From the NCBI GenBank assembly GCA_047602125.1, contig JASGIB010000001.1, positions 1,736,001-1,800,000 on the forward strand: 64,000 bases of DNA, read 5' to 3'. The notes beneath the pieces are model-generated. The model saw only the letters and a program-made list of their open reading frames with translations, was not told the DNA's origin and made no database searches. A program made the position numbers and the translations under genes. Origin of the DNA: Pseudoluteimonas sp047602125 (GTDB lineage: Bacteria > Pseudomonadota > Gammaproteobacteria > Xanthomonadales > Xanthomonadaceae). This document shows, piece by piece, positions 1-13,874 of this stretch (positions within the stretch are counted from its first letter, which is position 1; every line of letters begins with the position of its first letter).

Positions 1-1
1 C

Positions 2-628
2 AAGGCCGACAAGGACGGCGCCGACCCGCAAGCGGCGAAGGAAGCGCTGTCCGCGACGCTCGCGCAGGGCGTCGCCGTGGTCGCGGTGAACGCCAAGGAC
101 CGCGACAGCGTCGCCGCGCTCGATCCCTGGCTCGGCGAAGGCCGCAGCGTGGTGCTGGTCGGCAGTTCCGGCGCGGGCAAATCGACCTTGACCAACACGC
201 TGCTCGGCATCGACCGGATGAAGACCGGCGACGTGCGTTCCACCGACGATCGCGGCCGCCACACCACCACCCATCGCGCGCTGGTCGCCTTGCCCTCGGG
301 CGCCTGCCTGATCGACACGCCCGGCATGCGCGAACTGAAGCCGACCGGCGAGGAAGACGTCGCCGAAAGTTTCGCCGACATCGAAGCCATCGCCGAACAG
401 TGCAGGTTCCGCGACTGCAAGCATGCGAAGGAACCGGGCTGCGCGGTACGCGCGGCGGTGGAACGCGGCGAACTCGACGCGGGCCGTGTCGCCAACTTCC
501 TCAAGCTGCGCGACGAAGTGGCCGCCGCATCGGATCAATTGGCCACGCGGCTGGCGCAGAAGGCGAATGCGCGCGTGCAGGGCAAGGCGTTGAACAAGCG
601 GCTGGACGAGAAGTATGGGAAGCATTGA
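2..628 (+). CDS. rsgA: Ribosome small subunit-dependent GTPase A (5' truncated by window)
   Basis: C-terminal part of the circularly permuted GTPase that acts in late 30S subunit maturation. The frame is open from base 2, so the true start lies outside the window; the GTG at 77 is internal. Visible: the P-loop GSSGAGKST (about bases 160-190), a GRHTTTHR segment corresponding to switch I, the G3-like DTPGMREL, and the C-terminal zinc knuckle with Cys-x4-Cys-x-His-x5-Cys (CRFRDCKHAKEPGC). The permuted order G4/G5 before G1 cannot be checked because the N-terminus is missing. The knuckle plus P-loop combination is specific to RsgA. Confidence 0.95.
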   Translation, partial: KADKDGADPQAAKEALSATLAQGVAVVAVNAKDRDSVAALDPWLGEGRSVVLVGSSGAGKSTLTNTLLGIDRMKTGDVRSTDDRGRHTTTHRALVALPSGACLIDTPGMRELKPTGEEDVAESFADIEAIAEQCRFRDCKHAKEPGCAVRAAVERGELDAGRVANFLKLRDEVAAASDQLATRLAQKANARVQGKALNKRLDEKYGKH

Positions 629-635
629 CGCATTG

Positions 636-663
636 CTCCCTCTCGCGCTGGCGAGAGAGGGAG
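636..663. repeat. CCCTCTC-type palindrome after rsgA
   Basis: A near-perfect hairpin just after the rsgA stop: an arm CTCCCTCTCGC, a GCTG loop, and a complementary arm with a two-base bulge. The same pyrimidine/purine palindrome type recurs at 7850-7882, 11123-11145, 22546-22571 and 46795-46828, always at gene ends. No T-run follows, so its value as an intrinsic terminator is doubtful. Confidence 0.6.
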
Positions 664-670
664 AAGGGCA

Positions 671-2001
671 ATGACGGAAATGAATCCCGACATCGCCCGC
701 CACGCCGCGCTCGACGCGCGCATGGTCAAGGTCGCGCGCGGGATCAAGCTGCTGAGCCTGGTGAGCTGGCCCGCGAGCCTGCAGGAACCTTTCCTCGACG
801 CCTGGCGCCGCGGCCAGCCGTCCTTGCCGCAGGTGGAATACGCGAAGCAGGATTTTTCCGCCGCGCGGCGCGAACTCGACGCCATCGCCGGCGAAGCCGA
901 CGCCGCGCATCCGCTGGGGCGCTACATCGCCGCTTCCGCACGCAACTGGTCGGTGGCCGCGGAACTGCTGGACGCGCTCGGCACGCCGGCGGTGACGCAG
1001 CATTCGATCCGCCTGTTCGGCCGCCCCGACGAACCGCTGCCCGGCGGCGGGCCGACCACGCGCGACGCGGCGCGGCATTTCATCGGCATCGCCAGCGAAC
1101 TCGACCGCGAACTGCTGGCGCCGTCGGAAACCGTGCCGATCTCGGCGATCTCGCTGCAACTGCAATTGCAGACCGCGCTCGACGATTTCTTCAATGGCCG
1201 CATGATCACGGTCGAACTCGACCCGGACCTGATCGCCAAGGCCGCCGCCGGCGCGACCCGCATCCGCTTGCGCCAGGGCGCGGTGTTCACCGACTACGAC
1301 CGCGACCAGTTGCTGCAGCACGAGGCCTTCGTGCATTCGCTGACCGCGCTCAACGGCCGCGAGCAACCGGTGCTGCGCAGCATGGAACTGCCTTCGCCGC
1401 GCACCACCGCCACGCAGGAAGGGCTCGCGACCTTCGCCGAGCAGATCACCGGCGCGACCGACATCCAGCGCATGAAGCGGGTAAGCCTGCGCATCGAGGC
1501 GGTGGCGATGGCGCTGGAAGGCGCGGATTTCATCCAGGTGTTCAAGTATTTCCTCGACGCCGGCCAGAGCGAGGTCGAAAGCTTCGCCTCGGCGCAGCGC
1601 GTGTTCCGCGGCGTGCCCGTGTCCGGCGGTGCGGCGTTCACCAAGGACACCGTCTACCTGCGCGGCCTGATCGGCGTGCACACCTTCTTCCGCTGGGCGC
1701 TGCGCCAGGACCGCCTGCGCCTGTGCCGCCTGCTGTTCGCCGGCAAGATGACCATCGAGGACGTGCAGGACCTCGAACCCCTGTTCGCCGACGGCACCCT
1801 CGCCGGGCCGCGCTGGCTGCCGCACTGGGTGGCGCGCGCGAACGGACTGGCCGGGGTGCTGGCGTTCTCGCTGTTCGCCAACCGCATCCGCCTCGACCGG
1901 ATCACCGACAGCCTGCACCTGGCCGACGTTCGAGGGCGCGTTCGCAAGGGCATTCCCGGCGCACGGCGTAGAATCGCGGTTCCGCCACGCATCCGACCGC
2001 C

Positions 2002-2017
<16 letters not shown>
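671..2017 (+). CDS. QEGLA-motif protein, DUF1704/MATCAP-like putative metallopeptidase
   Basis: 448 aa. It contains the signature TQEGLATFAEQ, which gives the family its name (flavohemoglobin expression-modulating QEGLA motif protein, DUF1704), and upstream of it an HExxxH-like element in LLQHEAFVHSL. Eukaryotic relatives (MATCAP/KIAA0895) are zinc tyrosine/glutamate carboxypeptidases using HExxxH, so a zinc peptidase role is a reasonable inference; the bacterial substrate is not known. A purine-rich GAGAAGG precedes the ATG at 671; a second in-frame ATG lies at 680. The last 16 bases overlap the start of maeB in another frame, so the two are probably translationally linked. Confidence 0.85.
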
Positions 2018-4281
<2,264 letters not shown>

Positions 4282-4304
4282 CGCGCGCCAGCGGATCCGC
4301 TTTT

Positions 4305-4373
4305 GCAGGAGCGACGGAAGTCGCGACAGTGCTTGCGGCAATCCGCTTTCGTGGGAGCGACGGAAGTCGCGAC
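4305..4373. repeat. Two direct REP palindromes upstream of the RAYT gene
   Basis: Two copies of a REP unit, 4305-4327 and 4351-4373. Each has a GGAG head, a short hairpin CGAC-GGAA-GTCG, and a CGCGAC tail. The same unit, inverted then direct, occurs just after the RAYT gene (4929-4951 and 4980-5002). A GGAG/GTAG head before a hairpin is the known layout of REPs mobilised by RAYTs. Confidence 0.85.
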
Positions 4374-4428
4374 GGGGGCGTTCCTCGATACCCGACCGCT
4401 CGGTTTTCCGATTACGCCGGCGGGCCCC

Positions 4429-4917
4429 ATGTCCCAACCTCCGGACATGACATCAACGGCTTCCCCCGGCTATCGGGCACTGCGTCGTGCCCGATTCTCG
4501 AATCCCGGGCAGGTCTACTTGCTGACCACGGTTACGGAAGGTCGTGCGCATCTGTTTTCCGACTCTTGCATGGCATCCGCCGTCGCGACGGTATTGCGCG
4601 AAGACCGGTTATGGCGCGATTCGCAACTGCTCTGCTGGGTCCTGATGCCCGACCATCTGCACCTGCTGCTGGCGCTAGGAAACACCGAGCCATTGCCGAG
4701 GTTGATGCAACGGATGAAGGCGATCACCTCGACAGCGGCCAAGTTGAACGCGACGGAGCATGTCCGCAGGACATGGATGCCTGGTTATCACGATCGGGCA
4801 CTGCGCCGCGAAGAAGGCGTTGTCGCGGTGGCCCGCTACCTCGTCGCCAACCCGTTGCGCGCCGGATTGGTGCGGCGGGTGCGGGATTACCCGCACTGGG
4901 GTTCGATCTGGACCTGA
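4429..4917 (+). CDS. REP-associated tyrosine transposase (RAYT, Y1_Tnp/HUH family)
   Basis: 162 aa from the ATG at 4429; an upstream extension to 4303 would only translate a REP and is unlikely. The HUH-type motif is visible in VLMPDHLHLLL (His-x-His), and the catalytic tyrosine lies in ARYLVANPLRAGL, which matches the YxxxNPxRAG block of RAYTs. These single-strand-specific nucleases are domesticated relatives of IS200/IS605 transposases that cut and join at REP hairpins. Two REPs flank it on each side, making a REPtron-like unit. There are no terminal repeats or cargo, so it is not an autonomous insertion sequence. Confidence 0.9.
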   Translation: MSQPPDMTSTASPGYRALRRARFSNPGQVYLLTTVTEGRAHLFSDSCMASAVATVLREDRLWRDSQLLCWVLMPDHLHLLLALGNTEPLPRLMQRMKAITSTAAKLNATEHVRRTWMPGYHDRALRREEGVVAVARYLVANPLRAGLVRRVRDYPHWGSIWT

Positions 4918-4928
4918 TGCAGGATCGG

Positions 4929-5002
4929 GTCGCGACTTCCGTCGCTCCCACGGTCGCACGACCACGGCTATCCGCTTTCGTGGGAGCGACGGAAGTCGCG
5001 AC
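4929..5002. repeat. Inverted pair of REP palindromes downstream of the RAYT gene
   Basis: REP units at 4929-4951 (reverse orientation) and 4980-5002 (forward), together a BIME-like head-to-head pair. The unit is identical in its 20-base core to those at 4305-4373. The rest of 4918-5148 shows no gene; it is the aceE upstream region. Confidence 0.85.
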
Positions 5003-5148
5003 AGTACTTGCGGGAATCCGCTCCCGCGGAGGCAGCTTCCACTGGCGCGTGACCACCCATAAATTCACCCGGGTGAATCTGGATTCGCCGTCCGGAGGTC
5101 GGTGGCGCGCTGCTAGACTCGGCCGACAACCGGCCCGGAGCGCTGTCG

Positions 5149-7839
<2,691 letters not shown>

Positions 7840-7895
7840 TGCGCCTGCTCCCTCCCTTTCGCGAAGCGAAGGGGAGGGCTGGGGAGGGGTTGAAG

Positions 7896-7924
7896 AAAAG
7901 GCGGTCATTGGCCGCTTTTTCTTT
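7896..7924 (+). terminator. Rho-independent terminator after aceE
   Basis: A GCGG/CCGC hairpin (GCGGTCATTGGCCGC) immediately followed by TTTTTCTTT. A separate CCCTCCCTTTCGC palindrome lies just upstream at 7850-7882. It terminates aceE and insulates it from the accessory genes beyond. Confidence 0.75.
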
Positions 7925-7943
7925 GCTGGATCTGTTGTTCTTG

Positions 7944-9092
7944 CTAGGAAACATCGTTTCCGTTCGGATCCGTCCCTTCGTAAACGAGCTTATGAAGGTC
8001 ACCGTAAAGCTTTGCTTGACCTGCAAAGCCGGCTTGCGATGCCATCCAGGGGTTGGACTCGGATTTTTCCCAGTCGACATGCGAAAGCCGACTCATCTTT
8101 TTCGTCATGGCTTTGTCAAAAGCAATGTCATATTCCTGAAATGCTTCGACACTGCTACTCACGATGTCTTGGCCAAGCCGGCTCAACGATGCAACACCAA
8201 CTAGTTCTTTCAGTCGATACGGCACGGCCTCTTCACGACTTTCATTAGTGTCCGGGTCGGTGATCGTTCTGTTCGTACCCTTCCATGCATCCGGAAACAA
8301 TTCACTGATGTGTTTCCAGTAAGGTTTTGCGACGTCTTTAAGCGGATCGAGACCCGCTTGTTTCACTCGGCTCAAGAGATTCGCAGGGAACATGTTCGCT
8401 ACCGATCGGCGAAGGCCTTCGTATGTGACCTTGTGGCCGGGGCTCCTCCCGCCGGTCATATTGATTTGATCAAACCAAATAGAGTCCTTATCGCGTGCAA
8501 TACCGAAAGCGATTTTCCGGACTTCCTGAGCATGGGAGATTTCAGTTCGTTGAGAAATATCACCCTTAGTGACTTCAATAAGAGCCTTTGGAAGTTTCCG
8601 CTGACTTGAATTAATCGTGTTGAAAACTTCGGCTTCTTCCTCAAAGCTCAAACCAAAAAAAAGTGTCACCGGCACTTTAATTTCACCGAATTCCTTGTCC
8701 TTCCTTGCCGCATGAAGCAAACCACCAATCCGGTGTTGTCCATCAATAACGGAAGCAACTTGACGACCAAATTTCGATTCAAGTTCTTTGAAATTCTCCG
8801 ACTCGATGAGATTCGCTACGCTTTTGATATCGGCATTCGTTTCCCGCCTTACTGATACGAGTATTGGCGGAACAAGGTTGGGGTTTTCAAAGAAGTAGTT
8901 CCCGATTTGCTTGTAGCGAGTGTTGTCCGGGTTTCGTTGATAACCGTGCTTGTTAGGTGCGGGGCTATCAGGATCCTTGGTGTCGTAAGTGCTTACGAAC
9001 AGGTGGGCAAGATTTTTTACTTTGACGGCGACAACAGCCTGTCGCAGAGGTGACGTCCAAAGGATGGAGCTAGACGAATTGAACTGATTCAT
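7944..9092 (-). CDS. DGQHR-domain protein (DndB/DpdB-like), accessory
   Basis: 382 aa. Residues 117-121 are DGQHR within VIDGQHRIGG, and residues about 158-169 (FNTINSSQRKLP) match the second conserved block of DGQHR/DndB-like proteins, a ParB/sulfiredoxin-like fold. DndB itself is the transcriptional regulator of DNA phosphorothioation clusters; other members occur in mobile defence islands. No dndCDE or other modification genes are seen nearby, so the role here is unknown. Base composition is near 50% G+C against nearly 70% for neighbours, indicating recent transfer. Translated from the ATG at 9092; a clear promoter lies at 9171-9199. Divergent from fic. Confidence 0.8.
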   Translation of the reverse strand: MNQFNSSSSILWTSPLRQAVVAVKVKNLAHLFVSTYDTKDPDSPAPNKHGYQRNPDNTRYKQIGNYFFENPNLVPPILVSVRRETNADIKSVANLIESENFKELESKFGRQVASVIDGQHRIGGLLHAARKDKEFGEIKVPVTLFFGLSFEEEAEVFNTINSSQRKLPKALIEVTKGDISQRTEISHAQEVRKIAFGIARDKDSIWFDQINMTGGRSPGHKVTYEGLRRSVANMFPANLLSRVKQAGLDPLKDVAKPYWKHISELFPDAWKGTNRTITDPDTNESREEAVPYRLKELVGVASLSRLGQDIVSSSVEAFQEYDIAFDKAMTKKMSRLSHVDWEKSESNPWMASQAGFAGQAKLYGDLHKLVYEGTDPNGNDVS

Positions 9093-9170
9093 GGCGTTTC
9101 CTCAGAGATTGAATGGTCGGGCCGGGGCGGCTGGACCAGTGGCCACTCCCAGGAGGGAGGGGCCGATTGA

Positions 9171-9199
9171 AGACTAATGACAGTGATGTCAGATGTCAA
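9171..9199 (-). promoter_or_regulatory. Sigma-70 promoter of the DGQHR gene
   Basis: On the minus strand a perfect TTGACA (9199-9194), a 17-base spacer, and TAGTCT (9176-9171). It lies about 80 bases upstream of the ATG at 9092. A direct repeat GATGTCA-GATGTCA sits across the -35 region and could be an operator, though this is only inferred. Confidence 0.65.
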
Positions 9200-9271
9200 T
9201 AATTTAGATTTATGCAATGTGCCGATTATCGTCACGCCAGAATTCTCATGGTCACCCATCGAACGCAAGGT

Positions 9272-9300
9272 TTGACTTCTGCCCCTCGACTTGTTATTAG
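9272..9300 (+). promoter_or_regulatory. Sigma-70 promoter of fic
   Basis: TTGACT (9272-9277), 17-base spacer, TATTAG (9295-9300), 48 bases before the fic ATG. An AT-rich palindrome TTGATATCAA (9314-9323) lies in the presumed leader and might bind a regulator. The 9093-9347 gap between the two divergent genes is much more AT-rich than the chromosome around it. Confidence 0.6.
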
Positions 9301-9347
9301 CGTTACTATTAATTTGATATCAATTGATGTTGATTTGATAGCAAGCT

Positions 9348-10688
9348 ATGAAACTACCCGTTCCCGCACCACAACTTACTGATTTCATTGAAGACGGAGG
9401 CGATCTTGATCACCTCCTTCAGCAGCGCATCGGCCCGGAAGTGGCGGGGGTGTATGAACATTGGGATCACCTCCGGCATCTGTCGCCGCCCTCTGGGCTA
9501 ACGTCCGCCCAGTGGTGGGCGGGGATCAAACTGGCGCGGCTGGGGCGGGCCCGCGCCGTGCCTCTACTCGACAAGGACGAGCGCCGGTTCACCGTGTCGC
9601 TCACCGACACCATGCTGCGCAAGCTGCACTTCCTGGATCGGGAAGCGGCGGGCCTGATCCTTGGCGCCGATCGAGACGACGACGCCTCGATCCGGCGCAA
9701 GCATCTGGAGCGTTCGCTGATCGAAGAGGCCATGACCTCATCGCAACTCGAGGGTGCCTCCACGACGCGTCGTGTCGCGAAGGAAATGCTGGTTACTGGT
9801 CGTGCGCCGCGCGACCGCAGCGAGCAGATGATCTTCAACAACTATTCGACGATGCAGTCGTTGGCCGGCGCGCGCGACAAGCCGCTGACACGCAGCATGA
9901 TCCTCGACATCCATCGCCGGCTGATGCGGGAAGCGATGGATGATCCCGACGACATCGGCCGGTTCAGGACGGCCGAGGACGACGTGGCCGTGTTCGACAA
10001 GGCGGATCCTTCGCGGATCCTGCATCGGCCGCCGCCTGCGGGTGAATTGCCAGAGCGGCTGCAGGCGTTGTGCGACTTCGCCAACGACACGCATGAGGAC
10101 GCCTTCCTGCACCCCATCGTCAAGGCGATTTTGCTGCACTTCATGATCGGATACGACCACCCGTTCTGCGACGGCAACGGGCGCACCGCGCGCGCCTTGT
10201 TCTACTGGTCGATGCTGCGCTCGGGTTACTGGTTGAGCGAATACGTTTCCATTTCTAGCGTATTGAAAAAGGCACCAGAAGCGTATGCGCGGTCGTACTT
10301 GCAGACCGAAAGCGATGGTGCCGATGCCAGTTACTTCGTCTCCCACCAGTTGGACGTGTTGATCAAGGCAGTGAACGATTTCCGCGGATACCTCGCGCGC
10401 AAGGGCGAGGAGCGCAAACAGTCCGAAGCCTTGCTGCGGCCGGATTCCAGTTTTGGCGGACAGCTCAATCATCGCCAGCGTGCGCTTTTGCTGCATGCGA
10501 TCCGTCATCCGGACGGTGAATACACGATCAGCCGCCATCAGGCTGCGCAGCGTGTGACTTACGCGACAGCACGTTCCGATTTGCTCGGGTTGGTATCGAT
10601 GGCCCTCTTTACCCAGCGCAAGCGGGGAAAGGGCTTCGTATTCGTGCCCATTACGGATCTTTCGAAGCGATTGAACGGGAAGTCCTGA
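9348..10688 (+). CDS. Fic family protein, class II (N-terminal inhibitory helix)
   Basis: 446 aa. The canonical Fic catalytic motif HPFCDGNGRTAR is at residues 271-282 with His271 as catalytic base, predicting transfer of AMP (or another phosphate-linked group) from a nucleotide to a target hydroxyl. The class II inhibitory motif S/T-x3-E-G is present at 131-136 (SSQLEG), so activity is expected to be autoinhibited. The C-terminus (about 375-446) looks like a winged helix. Class II Fic proteins of this length are often self-contained and sometimes act as transcription-linked regulators. No antitoxin gene is seen beside it. It sits in the same lower-GC insert as the divergent DGQHR gene, though its own composition is closer to the chromosome. 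Confidence 0.92.
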   Translation: MKLPVPAPQLTDFIEDGGDLDHLLQQRIGPEVAGVYEHWDHLRHLSPPSGLTSAQWWAGIKLARLGRARAVPLLDKDERRFTVSLTDTMLRKLHFLDREAAGLILGADRDDDASIRRKHLERSLIEEAMTSSQLEGASTTRRVAKEMLVTGRAPRDRSEQMIFNNYSTMQSLAGARDKPLTRSMILDIHRRLMREAMDDPDDIGRFRTAEDDVAVFDKADPSRILHRPPPAGELPERLQALCDFANDTHEDAFLHPIVKAILLHFMIGYDHPFCDGNGRTARALFYWSMLRSGYWLSEYVSISSVLKKAPEAYARSYLQTESDGADASYFVSHQLDVLIKAVNDFRGYLARKGEERKQSEALLRPDSSFGGQLNHRQRALLLHAIRHPDGEYTISRHQAAQRVTYATARSDLLGLVSMALFTQRKRGKGFVFVPITDLSKRLNGKS

Positions 10689-10689
10689 T

Positions 10690-11115
10690 TTGCCCACCCT
10701 CACCGGCTCCTGCCACTGCCAACGTCTGCAACTGGCGCTGCACGGCCCACTCGAGCCCGCGGCCACCGCGCCACGGGCCTGCGATTGCAGTTTCTGCCAG
10801 GCGCACGCCGCGGCGTGGATCTCCGACCCGGACGGCGAGTTGGTCGTCACCGTTTCCGACGCCGATGCGCTCGGTCGCTACCGGCAGGGATCCGAATCGG
10901 CGGAGTTCCTCATCTGCCGCCACTGCGGCGTGCTGCTCGCGGTGGTGTTCGCCACCGACGAAGGCATGCGCGGCGCGGTGAATGTGCGTTGCCTCGCGCG
11001 GGCCGGCGAGTTCGCGTCGGCGCAAACCGTTTCGCCGCAGCAATTGCCGCCGGAAGAGCGGCGCGAGCGTTGGCGGCGGTTGTGGACGCCGGTGCGGATT
11101 GAGATGCGGAGCTAA
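10690..11115 (+). CDS. GFA (CENP-V/Gfa-like) domain protein
   Basis: 141 aa. Zinc-binding cysteines are visible as SCHC near the N-terminus, CDCSFC about 25 residues on, and ICRHCG in the middle, the pattern of the glutathione-dependent formaldehyde-activating (GFA/CENP-V) fold. Many members bind glutathione adducts, but true formaldehyde activity is rare, so substrate is unknown. The likely start is a TTG at 10690, one base after the fic stop; no better start exists upstream in frame. Confidence 0.85.
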   Translation: MPTLTGSCHCQRLQLALHGPLEPAATAPRACDCSFCQAHAAAWISDPDGELVVTVSDADALGRYRQGSESAEFLICRHCGVLLAVVFATDEGMRGAVNVRCLARAGEFASAQTVSPQQLPPEERRERWRRLWTPVRIEMRS

Positions 11116-11122
11116 TTGCTCT

Positions 11123-11250
11123 CCCTCTCCCCTTGTGGGAGAGGGTGGTGCGCAGCACCGGGAGAGGGGTTGTCGGCATTCCCCCTCTCCTGCCCCTGCG
11201 GGGCATCCTCCCCCACGAGGGGGGAGGAAAAAACACAAGGGGAGAGGGAA
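11123..11250. repeat. Cluster of CCCTCTCCC palindromes
   Basis: Gap between the GFA gene and the ABC transporter. A perfect 9-bp stem lies at 11123-11131/11137-11145, followed by further CCCCTCTCC and GGGAGAGG stretches to about 11250 that can form alternative hairpins (for example around CCCCTGCGGGG). It belongs to the dispersed gene-end palindrome type also seen at 636, 7850, 22546 and 46795. Confidence 0.6.
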
Positions 11251-11307
11251 AAACGGGTGACAACTGTCCCTTGCGGTGGCTGGGAACCCCTCCGCTAGAC
11301 TTCCGCG

Positions 11308-12042
11308 ATGATCGAAACCGAACACCTCAGCAAGCGCTACGGCGATTTCACCGCCGTCGACGACCTTTCGTTCCGAGTCGGCCCGGGCGAGGTCATGGGC
11401 CTGGTCGGGCCGAACGGCGCCGGCAAGACCACGACCCTGCGCTGCCTGTCCGGCATCATCCCCGCGACCCTCGGCCATGCGCGCATCGGCGGGGTGGACG
11501 TTGCCGCCGACCCGGTCGCGGCCAAGCGCCAGCTCGCCTTCATCCCCGACGAACCGCGGCTGTTCGACCACCTCACCGTCGAGCAACACCTGAACTTCGT
11601 CGCGCGGCTGTATGGCGTCGAGGACTGGCAGCAACGCGCGCAGCCGCTGCTCGACGAACTGGAAATGGGCGACAAGCGCAAGCTGCTGCCGGCCGAACTC
11701 TCGCGCGGCATGAAGCAGAAACTTGCCATCGCCTGCGGCCTGCTGCACGCACCGCGCGCGGTGATCCTCGACGAACCGCTGACCGGGCTCGATCCCTACG
11801 GCATCCGCCGGATGAAGGACACGATGCGCCGGCTCGCGGGCGAGGGCGCGGCGATCATCCTCAGCTCGCACCTGCTCGACCTGGTCGAAGAGGTGTGCAC
11901 GCACCTGCTGATCCTCAAGGACGGGCGCAAGCTCGCCGACGGCAGCGTGGCCGAAGTGCGCGCGCGCTACGCCGCCGACGGCGCCACGAGCCTGGAGGAC
12001 GTGTTCTTCCGCGCCACCGGCGAAGCCGAAACCCGCGCGTGA
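11308..12042 (+). CDS. ABC transporter ATP-binding protein
   Basis: 244 aa. Walker A GPNGAGKTT (about residues 33-41), a Q-loop region, the signature LSRGMKQ, Walker B AVILDEPLTGLDP and the switch histidine in SSHLLD. This is the CcmA-like exporter-type subfamily. The stop codon overlaps the GTG start of the permease gene (GTGA), so the two are co-translated as an ABC-2-like exporter. The substrate is unknown. Confidence 0.93.
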   Translation: MIETEHLSKRYGDFTAVDDLSFRVGPGEVMGLVGPNGAGKTTTLRCLSGIIPATLGHARIGGVDVAADPVAAKRQLAFIPDEPRLFDHLTVEQHLNFVARLYGVEDWQQRAQPLLDELEMGDKRKLLPAELSRGMKQKLAIACGLLHAPRAVILDEPLTGLDPYGIRRMKDTMRRLAGEGAAIILSSHLLDLVEEVCTHLLILKDGRKLADGSVAEVRARYAADGATSLEDVFFRATGEAETRA

Positions 12043-13811
12043 ACGCCGCGAGCAACCGCCACGCCGCGGTGTTCGGCGCCTTCGCCTACCTGCAGGCGAC
12101 CTCGCTGTACAACAACGTGCGCCAGCGCCTGCTGCGCCTGCGCCAGCCGAAGTACCTGGTCGGCGCGGTCGTCGGCGTCGCCTACTTCTGGTTCTTCCTG
12201 TTCCACCGCGGGTTCCGCGCGCACGGCGCGCCGCCGCAGGAATTCGCGATGACGCCGGAAATCGCCGGCGCCATCGCCTCGCTGGTCGCGCTGGGACTGC
12301 TGTTGTACGTGTGCGCGGACTGGATTTTCGCCGGCGAACGGGCGCAGCTCGCGTTCACCGAGGCCGAGATCGATTTCCTGTTCCCGGCGCCGCTGACGCG
12401 CACCGCGCTGATCCATTACAGCCTGCTGCGTTCGCAGCTGGCGATCTTCTTCTCCGCGTTCCTGATCGGACTGCTGTTGCGCCGCGGCGGCGGTTTCAGC
12501 GGGCACCCGCTGCAGTACGTCACCGGTTTCTGGCTGCTGCTGTCGACGCTGAAGCTGCACGGCATCGCCGCGCCGTTCACCCGCGAACGCTTGCTCGGCA
12601 TCGGCCTGCAATCGTGGATGCGGCGCGCGCTGGCGGGGTGCGTGGTGGCGGGAATGGCCATCGCCTGCGCCTGGTCGATGCGCGATGCATTGCGCCTGCC
12701 CGATGTCGTGGCTTCGGCGGACCTCGGCGTGTGGCGGCAATGGTTCGACGGCATCGCCGCCACCGCGCCGCTGTCGTGGCTGCTGGCGCCGTTCCGCTGG
12801 GTGGTGGCGCCGATGTTCGCGACCGATACCGCTGGTTTCCTGCATGCGTTGCCGGCCGCGCTGGCGATGTTGTCGCTGCATTACGTATGGGCGGTGCGCG
12901 CGCAGGTGTCGTTCGAGGACGCGGCCATCGTGCATGCGCGCAAGCGCGCGGAACGCACGGCGGCGATGCGCGAGGGACGCATGGGCCAGCGCATGCCGGA
13001 CAAGCCGCGCGGCGAAGCGTTCCGGCTCGGGGCGACGGGCGAATCGTGGATCGCGTTCCTGTGGAAGGGACTGGTTGCGATGGGCCCGCTGTACCGGCTG
13101 CGCACCTGGCTCGTCGCCTGCGTGGCGGCGACCGTCTTCTGCCAGTGGGTCGCTGCCGATCCCGCGCGCAAGGGCATGATGGCGGGGATCGGCATCGGCA
13201 TCCCCGCGATGGGCGCGTGGCTGCTGTTCCTCGGCCCGATGATGATGCAGCACGGATTGCGGCGCACGTTCGAGCGCATGGACGTGTTGAAGGCCTTGCC
13301 GTTGCGCGGCTGGCAGATCGCGCTGGGCGAACTCGCCACGCCGGCGGCGGTGATGTGCTTCGCGTCCTGGTGGCTGCTGCTGTTCGGCGCGCAGGCGGTG
13401 TCCGCCGCGCAGGTCGCGTTGACGCCGGCGCAGGTGGTCGTCGCCGCCATCGCGCTGGCGCTGGTCGCGCCGCCGCTGTTCGGGTTGATGCTGTGCGTGC
13501 CGTTCGCCGGCATGCTGGTGTTCCCGGCGTGGATCGTCGCGCCGGGATCGTCGGGGCGCGGCATCGAGGTGATGGGCCAGCGCATGGTGTTCATGCTCGG
13601 CTACCTGCTGACCGTGCTGCTCGCTGCGATTCCCGCCGCGCTGCTGGGCGGCCTGTGCTTCCTGCTGGGCAAATGGCTCGGCGGCATCGCGGTCGCGATG
13701 CCGGCGGCGGCGATCGGCGCCTGCGCGGTGTTCGCCTTCGAACTGGCTTGCGCGCTGCGCCTGCTCGGCCGCCGGATCGAGCGTTTCGACCTGTCCCAGG
13801 AACTGCGCTGA
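12039..13811 (+). CDS. ABC exporter membrane subunit
   Basis: 590 aa from a GTG that overlaps the ATPase stop by four bases. It has about ten or more hydrophobic segments (for example YLVGAVVGVAYFWFFLF, ALGLLLYVCADWIF, QLAIFFSAFLIGLLL, and several between residues 380 and 560), with a charged central loop rich in Arg. The FLFPAPLTR segment is typical of the putative ABC exporter family. Partner of the upstream ATPase; substrate unknown. Confidence 0.85.
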   Translation: MNAASNRHAAVFGAFAYLQATSLYNNVRQRLLRLRQPKYLVGAVVGVAYFWFFLFHRGFRAHGAPPQEFAMTPEIAGAIASLVALGLLLYVCADWIFAGERAQLAFTEAEIDFLFPAPLTRTALIHYSLLRSQLAIFFSAFLIGLLLRRGGGFSGHPLQYVTGFWLLLSTLKLHGIAAPFTRERLLGIGLQSWMRRALAGCVVAGMAIACAWSMRDALRLPDVVASADLGVWRQWFDGIAATAPLSWLLAPFRWVVAPMFATDTAGFLHALPAALAMLSLHYVWAVRAQVSFEDAAIVHARKRAERTAAMREGRMGQRMPDKPRGEAFRLGATGESWIAFLWKGLVAMGPLYRLRTWLVACVAATVFCQWVAADPARKGMMAGIGIGIPAMGAWLLFLGPMMMQHGLRRTFERMDVLKALPLRGWQIALGELATPAAVMCFASWWLLLFGAQAVSAAQVALTPAQVVVAAIALALVAPPLFGLMLCVPFAGMLVFPAWIVAPGSSGRGIEVMGQRMVFMLGYLLTVLLAAIPAALLGGLCFLLGKWLGGIAVAMPAAAIGACAVFAFELACALRLLGRRIERFDLSQELR

Positions 13812-13874
13812 GGCCGCGCGGGCCGGTGCCCGCCAGGCGTTGGACAGGGGCGTAAACTGCGCCCGGGGATCCCC

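Noticed and set aside
4303..4428. Longer N-terminus for the RAYT protein
   Set aside because: The extra residues would be a translation of REP sequence and precede the normal family start.
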